Below, in pieces: positions 57,238 through 64,000 of a stretch of 64,000 bases of DNA. Where the stretch lies: positions 124,001 through 188,000 of the forward strand of contig JAXMAO010000002.1 of the NCBI GenBank assembly GCA_046350375.1, in the 5' to 3' direction. The notes beneath the pieces were generated by a model. It was not told where the DNA came from. It ran no database searches and saw only the letters and a list, made by a program, of their open reading frames with translations. The translations under genes were made by a program, and so were the position numbers. Source of the stretch: JAXMAO01 sp046350375 (GTDB lineage: Bacteria; Planctomycetota; Phycisphaerae; UBA1845; UTPLA1). How positions within the stretch are numbered: position 1 is the first letter of the stretch; each line of letters opens with the position of its first letter.

Positions 57238-58620
57238 CTAACCGCTCGCCTGCGTGGTCGCCAGCGCCTCCACGTTCAGCCGCACCCGGTAGCTGTCGAA
57301 CAGCTCCTTCACATACTGCTGCAACACCTCGTCGCGCCGCGCCGCGGCGCAGTCCGCCTCCACCGTCGCCCGCACCGCCGCGAACTCCGGCAGGTGCGCC
57401 GCCTGCTTCTCCATCATCTTGTAGACGTGCCACTGCCCCGAAACCCGGCACGGTTCCGACACCCCGCCCACCTCCAGCGCCCACAGCCGCGCCCGCAACG
57501 CCCCGTCCGCCCCGACGCCCGGCACGCGCTCCCCCTTCGCCCCGATCGGCTCCTCCAACTCGCCGCCCGTCTCCTTCGCCGACGGGTCGATCGACTTCTC
57601 CTTCGCCAGCGTCGCAAATTCCGCGCCGCCCTTCAGCGCCGCGACCACCTCGCGCGCCGCCGCCTCATCGGCACACACGATCCGCGCCAGCCGGCCGCGC
57701 GCCGCCGTCTCATAGCGCGACCGGTTCGCGTCGAAATACCGCTGCACGTCCTCCGGCGTCACGCCGCCGCGATCCTGCGCGATCCGCGCCGTCAACTGCC
57801 CCGACAGGATCGAATCCGCCTCGCCCGCCAGCCGCACGCGATAGGCCGCATCTTCATCGAGCTTCCGCCGCCGCGCCTCGGCCGCCAGCACCCGCCGCCC
57901 CACCAGGTGCTGCAAGAGCTGCGCCTGCGCCTGCGGCTGGGCATACTGCTCGTGCACCCGCCGCCGCACCTCGTCCGGCCGCGCCGCGCTCGACCCTGGC
58001 ATCGTCGCGATCACGCTCTCGATCTCCTCCTGCACCATCCGCTCGAAATCGGCCCGCGTGATCTTCTCGTCGCCGATCTGCGCCACGATCTGCTGCCCGG
58101 TCAGCCCGGTCGGATTGCCGCTGATCGACGCCCGCTGCGCCACCTCGCGCGCCAGCTCGCTGTATCGCCCCATCCGCTGGAAGCTCTCGCGAATCAGCAT
58201 CCCCAGGTCGTCCCCCAGCCCGTCCGCCTTGCCCCCCGCCAGCGCCTCGGCCCGGTAGAACGCCGCCAGCGCCTCCTCGTGCCGGCCGGCCCGCTGCAGC
58301 AGCTTGCCGATCCGCACCTCCAGCCGCGCCGCCTGCTCCGGCGCGGGGCGCGTCGCCCGCAGATGCTCGCGCCACGCCTCGGCCGCCGCGTTGTGCAGGT
58401 TCTTGTCCTCCAGACGCAGCGCCAGCGCCTCGGCGTCCACGCCGCCCGGCTCGACCGCCGCGCCGCCGCCGCCCATCGCCGCCGGCCGGCCGCGCCAGCC
58501 CAGCCACCCCAGCCCGGCCACCGCGATCAGCCCGCACGCAAAGAAAAAGCCGCTCCGCCGGTCGAAGATCGGCCGGCTCACCGCCACCCGCTGCGGCAAC
58601 TCCAGATTGGGACGTTCCAT
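57238..58620 (-). CDS. Peptidyl-prolyl cis-trans isomerase (SurA/PrsA-like parvulin)
   Basis: 460 residues. N-terminal span (SGFFFACGLIAVAGLGWLGW), a TPR-like region (LEVRIGKLLQRAGRHEEALA), then the SurA-type chaperone helices (IGDEKITRADFERMVQEEIE). The parvulin domain follows from about residue 330: LARIVCADEAAAREVVAALK, FATLAKEKSIDPSAKETGGE, and WALEVGGVSEPCRVSGQWHV as the strand pattern. It helps fold exported proteins. Its place inside the Bat-like operon, between DUF58 and the DUF4381-like gene, is unusual. Confidence 0.88.
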   Translation of the reverse strand: MERPNLELPQRVAVSRPIFDRRSGFFFACGLIAVAGLGWLGWRGRPAAMGGGGAAVEPGGVDAEALALRLEDKNLHNAAAEAWREHLRATRPAPEQAARLEVRIGKLLQRAGRHEEALAAFYRAEALAGGKADGLGDDLGMLIRESFQRMGRYSELAREVAQRASISGNPTGLTGQQIVAQIGDEKITRADFERMVQEEIESVIATMPGSSAARPDEVRRRVHEQYAQPQAQAQLLQHLVGRRVLAAEARRRKLDEDAAYRVRLAGEADSILSGQLTARIAQDRGGVTPEDVQRYFDANRSRYETAARGRLARIVCADEAAAREVVAALKGGAEFATLAKEKSIDPSAKETGGELEEPIGAKGERVPGVGADGALRARLWALEVGGVSEPCRVSGQWHVYKMMEKQAAHLPEFAAVRATVEADCAAARRDEVLQQYVKELFDSYRVRLNVEALATTQASG

Positions 58621-58653
58621 GACTCGCTCAACCCTGCGCCGCCCCGCGACCGC

Positions 58654-59534
58654 CTACAGCCGCGTCTCGCGCGCAAAGAAAAACCGCTGCAACGGCTCGA
58701 CAAACGACTGGCCCGTCTGCAGCTCGATCGGCTCAATCTTCATCCGCCGGAATTCGCGCCGCCGACCGTCCGACACGGCCCGCGCCCGCGCCGCATACTC
58801 CTCGCGAAACGCCCGGTTCGACGTGTCCACCGTCACAATCTCGCCCGTCTCGCTGTCGACCAGGTCGATGTAGCGCACGTTCGGCAGCTCCGCCTCGCGC
58901 TTGTCCGACACCGCGATCGGAATGACGTCGTGCCGCCGCCGCGCGATCCGCAGCGCCGCCTCGTAGCCGGCCGCCTGAAAGTCGCTCACCACGAAGACCA
59001 CCGCGCGGCGCGTCGTCACCCGGTTCAGATACTCCAGCGCCGCCGCCACGTTCGTGCCGCGCCCGCGCGCCGTCAGCGTCAGCAGCTCGCGCACCACCCG
59101 CAGCACGTGCGTCGTCCCCTTCTTGGGCGGAATGTACCGCTCCACCGAATCGGAAAACGCGATCAGCCCGATCTTGTCGTTGTTCTGAATCGCCGAAAAT
59201 GCCAGCGTCGCGCACACCTCCGCCACCAGGTCGCGCTTGAGCTGCGTCTGCGTGCCAAACCCCTGCGACCGGCTCAAGTCCACCAGCAGCAGCACCGTCA
59301 GCTCACGCTCCTCGCGAAACCGCTTCACGAACGGCCGGCCGGCCCGCGCCGTCACGTTCCAGTCGATCGTCCGCACGTCGTCCCCGGGCTGATACTCGCG
59401 CACCTCCTCGAACTCCATCCCGCGCCCCTTGAACGCCGAATGGTACTGCCCGGCAAACACGTCGTTCGCCATGTGCAGCGTGCGGATGTGAATCCGCCGC
59501 ACGCGCTTCAACACTTCCTGCACGTCGGCATTCA

Positions 59535-59535
<1 letters not shown>
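58654..59535 (-). CDS. DUF58 (VWA-like) protein
   Basis: 293 residues; ATG 59535 overlaps the moxR stop by one base. The DUF58 signature is clear: GRGMEFEEVREYQPGDDVRT, IDWNVTARAGRPFVKRFREE and VLLLVDLSRSQGFG (MIDAS-like). VFVVSDFQAAGYEAALRIAR follows. DUF58 proteins pair with MoxR ATPases. It acts in the cytoplasm; no membrane span. Confidence 0.95.
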
Positions 59536-60527
<992 letters not shown>

Positions 60528-60756
60528 GCCCGCGCCCTCGTCTCCATCTCCAAATCCGACCGCCGCCGCCGCGCCGACACCCGGCGCCGCGCGCCCGCGC
60601 TCGACGACAAGTTGAATAGACTCCGACGCTCCAAGCGCCGTTCGCCCGTCACGATCTCAACCCTAGGGACCGCCCCCAACCCCGTCAACGCACCTTCGTC
60701 GCCGACCCATCTGGACCGCTCGGTCCTATAAAAACCACACCAGACTCGCAGGAACC

Positions 60757-62650
60757 TCACTCCCCAACCTCAACCTCCGTCACCGCCACCTCCACCTCCA
60801 TCGCCCCCACCGTCACCCGCACCATCTGCCGGTGCAGCATCACCGCCGACACCACCCCCGCCCGGTCGAACCGCCGCACATGCACCGCGTCCCCCGGCCG
60901 CAACGCGTTGATCCGCGCCACCCACCGCTCGTGCCGCGCCTTCTCCTCGGCCAGCTTCCGCCGCTCCTGCTCGGCCGCCGCCGCCGACTGCTCCGCCGCC
61001 CGCTGCGCCGCCTCCGCCAGCCGCCGCGCCTCCTCCGCCGAGCGCCGCGCCTCCACCGTCCCGGCGATCGCCCGCGCCAGGCTCCGCTCTCGGTCCGCCA
61101 GGTGACGCTGCGCCGCCGACACCATCTCCGTCGGCATCCCCAGCCGCGCCGCCACGATCAGCGCATTGCTGTTCCCCGGCTCGCCGATCCGCAGCTCATA
61201 GGTCGGCCGCAGCGCCTGGTAGTCGAATTGCACCGCCGCGTTGTCCACCCGCGGCTGCTCATACGCCAGCGCCTTCAACGCGCCCAGGTGCGTCGTCACC
61301 ATCGACCGGCTGCCCAGCTCCACCAGCCGCTCGACGATCGCCCGGCCCAGCGCTGCGCCGTCGTCCGGGTCGGTGCCGGCCCCCAGCTCGTCCAGCAGCA
61401 CCAGCGCGCCGCCGTCCGCCTTGCGGAAGATCTCCAGAATCCGCGTCAGGTGCGCGCTGAACGTCGACAACGACTGTTGCAGGCTCTGCTCGTCGCCAAT
61501 ATCCACCAGCACGTCGCTGAACACCGGCACCGTCGCCCCCGCCGCCGCCGCGATCGGCAGCCCCGCCTGCGCCATCAGCGCCGCCAGCCCCACCGTCTTC
61601 AGCGCCACCGTCTTCCCGCCCGTGTTCGGCCCGGTGATGATCAGCGCGTCGAAATCCTCCCCCAGGCGCACGTCGATCGGCACCACCGTCCGGCCGTCGC
61701 CGCCCGCCGCAGCCGCCAGCTCCAGCAAGAGCGGATGCCGCGCCCGCGGCAGCCGCACCCGCCCGGCCCGGTTCAGCTCGGGAATCGTCAGCCCGTGCCG
61801 CATCGCAAGCTGATGTTTCGCCGTCAGCAGGTCGACGATCGCCAGCGCGTCGAACGTGTCGATCAGCGCCGCGGCGTGCCGGTGCACCAGCTGCGTCAGC
61901 TCCCACAGAATCCGCCCGACCTCCAGCGACTCTTCCTGCGTCAGCCGGATCAGCGCGTTGTTCAGCTCCACCGCCTCGGTCGGCTCGACGAACAGCGTCT
62001 GCCCGCTGTCGCTGCTGCGGTGAATCACCCCCGGAATCCGTCCGCGCAGATCCGACCGCAGCGGCAGCACCATCCGGTCGCCGTGCAGCGTCGCCCCGGG
62101 ATATTGCAACAGCTTCAGAATCGTCTGCTGTCGCAGCAGCCGCGCAAAGCACGCCTCCAGCTCGCCGCGCAGCTCCACGATTCGCGTCCGCAGTCGCGCC
62201 AGCCGCGGCGTCGCGTCGTCGCGAATCCGCCCGCGCCGGTCGAGCGTCTCCCCCAGCTTCTCCGCCAGAAACCCGAACTCCCCCAGCCGAACCGCCAGCG
62301 CCGCCATCCGCTCCCACTCGGCCGGCAGCCCCGCCAGATACCGCCCCCCCGGCCCCGCCCCCACCAGCGCGTCCCGCAGCGTCGACAATCTCCCGCTCCA
62401 GCGTCGCCGGCGGAACCGCCGCGCGAATCATCGGCCGAACGTCGCTCAACCCGCCGAACGGCGGCAACCCCCGCGCCGCCACCAATTGCTCGAACTGCCG
62501 CAGCTCCTCCAGCCGCCGCGACACCTTCTCGAAATCAGCCGACGGCTCGACCGTGCCGGCCAGGCTCTTGCCCAGCCCGCAGCGCGCCTGCGCGGCCAGC
62601 ATCCGCCGCACCCCGTCGAACTCCAGGATCTCCAGGCTGTGCCCGTCCAC
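60757..62650 (-). CDS. mutS2: MutS2-like ATPase, one frameshift, no Smr domain
   Basis: The N-terminal part (DGHSLEILEFDGVRRMLAAQ, from about GTG 62650; a GTG at 62698 is also possible) lies in one frame. Coding switches near 62388 into a second frame (TLRDALVGAGPGGRYLAGLP) that runs to the stop at 60757. The clamp helices (LRQQTILKLLQYPGATLHGD) and the ATPase with GPNTGGKT and LVLLDELGAGTDPDDGAALG are intact. The C-terminus ends after a KOW-like segment (LRPGDAVHVRRFDRAGVVSA) with no Smr nuclease domain, which MutS2 normally has. With one indel the ATPase is whole; the frame break may be a sequencing error. Confidence 0.85.
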
Positions 62651-62736
62651 CGCCCGATGATACCCCCGCCACGCCGCGCGCGTCCGCGCCCCTGGCACGC
62701 CTTCCCCCGCCCGCTACAATCCCTCCGTCACCACCC

Positions 62737-63267
62737 ATGAACCTCCCGCGCTCCCGACGCCTGGTCCTGCTCATGAACCCCATCCTCGCCTCGCTCGCGC
62801 TTTCCGGGTGCAACGGCTTCTCCTCCGGCGTCCCGCGCGGCTCCTCCGAGCGCAACGACCTCGCCAAGCTCGCCACCGCCTCGGTCGAAATCACCAACCA
62901 CGCCGGCCAGAAACACGCCTTCCGCGTCTGGATCGCCCGCGCCGAACACGAAAAATCCCTCGGCCTCATGAACGTGTCCGCCAGCGAGCTCGCCACCGAC
63001 CAGGGCATGCTCTTCCTTTTCGACTACGACGCCCCGCTCGGCTTCTGGATGCGCAACACCATCATCCCGCTCGACATCGCCTACGTCCGCTCCGACGGCA
63101 CCATCGTCCGAACCCTCACCATGCAGCCGCTGGTCGAGTCCACCTACCCCTCGATTGAGCCGGCCCGCTTCGCCCTCGAGGTCAACGCCGGCGAGTTCGC
63201 CCGCCGCAACATCGCCGCCGGCGACCTCCTCAAAATCCCCCCGGACGTGCTCAACCCGCCCCACTAG
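62737..63267 (+). CDS. DUF192-family lipoprotein
   Basis: 176 residues from ATG 62737. The signal ends at a lipobox-like LALSGC. The DUF192 core is typical: RVWIARAEHEKSLGLMNVSA, DQGMLFLFDYDAPLGFWMRN and TIIPLDIAYVRSDGTIV. DUF192 proteins are small, probably extracytoplasmic, of unknown function. Divergent from mutS2. Confidence 0.9.
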   Translation: MNLPRSRRLVLLMNPILASLALSGCNGFSSGVPRGSSERNDLAKLATASVEITNHAGQKHAFRVWIARAEHEKSLGLMNVSASELATDQGMLFLFDYDAPLGFWMRNTIIPLDIAYVRSDGTIVRTLTMQPLVESTYPSIEPARFALEVNAGEFARRNIAAGDLLKIPPDVLNPPH

Positions 63268-63323
63268 CGCACCGAAGAGCAGTCACGGACCGCGCTTCGC
63301 CCGCGACCCGGGGACCGCTCACC

Positions 63324-64000
63324 ATGACTCGCAACCGCCCGGCCCGCACCCTCCCCCCCCAAGCTTTCCGCCGTCCGCCCGCCGTCGAGCTCGAACAACT
63401 CCTTTATCGGCCCGGCATCCACGTCGCGCTCTTCGGCCACCCGTCGCACGCCGACATGCCGGTCCTCAAGGACCTCCTGGCCGGCGCCAGCTGGTGCCGC
63501 CCGCTGACCATCTCCGCCGACCTTCCCGAAGACCCGGCCCTGCTCCGCCAATATGGGGCCGTCATCCTGGTCGAACATCCGCCCCATCACGTGCAGGTCG
63601 CACCCGGTCAGACCGTCCCGCTCGAGCAGCTCCTCACCACGCTCCGCCAGCAGCGCGTCGGCGCCGCCGTCATCACGCAGCGCCGCGACATCCAGCCTCC
63701 GCCCGACGGCGGCGTCGTCTTCCTCGCCCCAGACGACGCGCCCGAACTGCTCCGCGGCGTCTGCACCACGCTCGCGCAGCTGCGCCCGGTCGTCCGCCAG
63801 CTCGACATCGAACTCGCCAGCCTCGAGGACCTCGGCCGGCAGCTCGCCCACCAGTTCGAGGAAATCAACCAGGAGCTTCGCCTCGCCGCGCGCCTTCAGC
63901 ACGACTTCCTCCCGCGTCAGCTTCCCGAGCTCCCCGGCTTCCAGTTCGCCAGCCTCTTCCGCCCCTGCAGCTGGGTCAGCGGCGACATCTTCGACGTCTT
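63324..64000 (+). CDS. SpoIIE-type (PP2C) serine phosphatase, N-terminal part (runs off the window)
   Basis: Open from ATG 63324 to the window end without a stop, about 225 residues so far. Residues about 20-150 form a receiver-like or sensor domain without a convincing phospho-acceptor Asp (GIHVALFGHPSHADMPVLKD and YGAVILVEHPP). A coiled linker follows (QLDIELASLEDLGRQLAHQF). It ends with LRLAARLQHDFLPRQLPELP and CSWVSGDIFDV, the start of the SpoIIE/RsbU phosphatase domain (Q-x-x-L-P and a VSGD-type metal-binding Asp). Typical bacterial regulator of anti-sigma/anti-anti-sigma cascades. Partner genes lie outside the window. Confidence 0.85.
   Translation, partial: MTRNRPARTLPPQAFRRPPAVELEQLLYRPGIHVALFGHPSHADMPVLKDLLAGASWCRPLTISADLPEDPALLRQYGAVILVEHPPHHVQVAPGQTVPLEQLLTTLRQQRVGAAVITQRRDIQPPPDGGVVFLAPDDAPELLRGVCTTLAQLRPVVRQLDIELASLEDLGRQLAHQFEEINQELRLAARLQHDFLPRQLPELPGFQFASLFRPCSWVSGDIFDV

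Overview
The window is GC-rich, roughly two-thirds or more G+C by eye. It carries several hallmarks of Planctomycetes, most likely a Phycisphaerae-like lineage: extracellular proteins ending in dockerin-like Ca-binding repeats, a Ser/Thr kinase fused to TPRs, a pilin-like protein with an FTLIELLVVVSIITLLISIL-type N-terminus, a MoxR/DUF58/VWA/TPR (Bat-like) operon, and a CxxC-containing membrane protein of a type I associate with this phylum. The lineage is inferred from gene content only.

Layout. 1-5 kb: 3' end of a kinase-TPR gene, a TPR protein and a secreted purple-acid-phosphatase-like enzyme. 5-8 kb (minus): a TlpA-like thioredoxin lipoprotein with a frame-scrambled C-terminus, a Cys-motif membrane protein and two membrane proteins. 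8.1-8.6 kb: RNase P RNA, minus strand. 8.6-14 kb: UbiB-like kinase, FG-GAP/UnbV/dockerin protein, small proteins including a 53-residue peptide with its own terminator, a PilZ-like protein and a NYN nuclease. 14-17 kb: translationally coupled pyrR-pyrB-pyrC. 17-27 kb: MgtC-like protein, His-rich NicO/HupE-like transporter, tRNA-Ala(CGC), AAA ATPase, aroC, an AsmA-like protein, an M28 peptidase with PDZ domain and a LacI regulator. 27.6 kb: FlgM-like anti-sigma factor.

28.2-37.0 kb is a compact Mu-like transposable element. It has an XRE repressor facing a Ner/Cro-like gene, a chain of tiny overlapping genes, a MuA-type DDE transposase (frameshifted), unknown genes and a Mu gpI-like protease. 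There is no recognisable MuB, portal, capsid or tail gene. A shared motif, TAGTGAAC-N14-GGAGTCT, lies in inverted orientation at the two edges and gives candidate termini at about 28229 and 36982.

37.0-38.2 kb holds three tiny exported peptides of one family. The first sits behind a consensus sigma-54 promoter that is preceded by paired 20-bp-phased repeats. This is the least explained and most interesting host locus in the window.

38.2-41.6 kb is paaABCD (phenylacetyl-CoA epoxidase) with a TetR regulator and a palindromic operator. From 39.6 to 44.2 kb almost every gene is broken by several indels, which looks more like a low-quality assembly stretch than decay. 44.2-50 kb: purN, an alpha/beta hydrolase, an SLC13-type transporter, a pilin-like protein and two tandem Cys-motif paralogues.

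50.3-60.5 kb (minus) is one long operon, moxR-DUF58-parvulin-(DUF4381-like)-VWA-VWA-TPR-BatD-TPR/SH3, mostly with 4-base overlaps. The window ends with mutS2 (frameshifted, no Smr domain), a DUF192 lipoprotein and the start of a SpoIIE-type phosphatase running off the edge.
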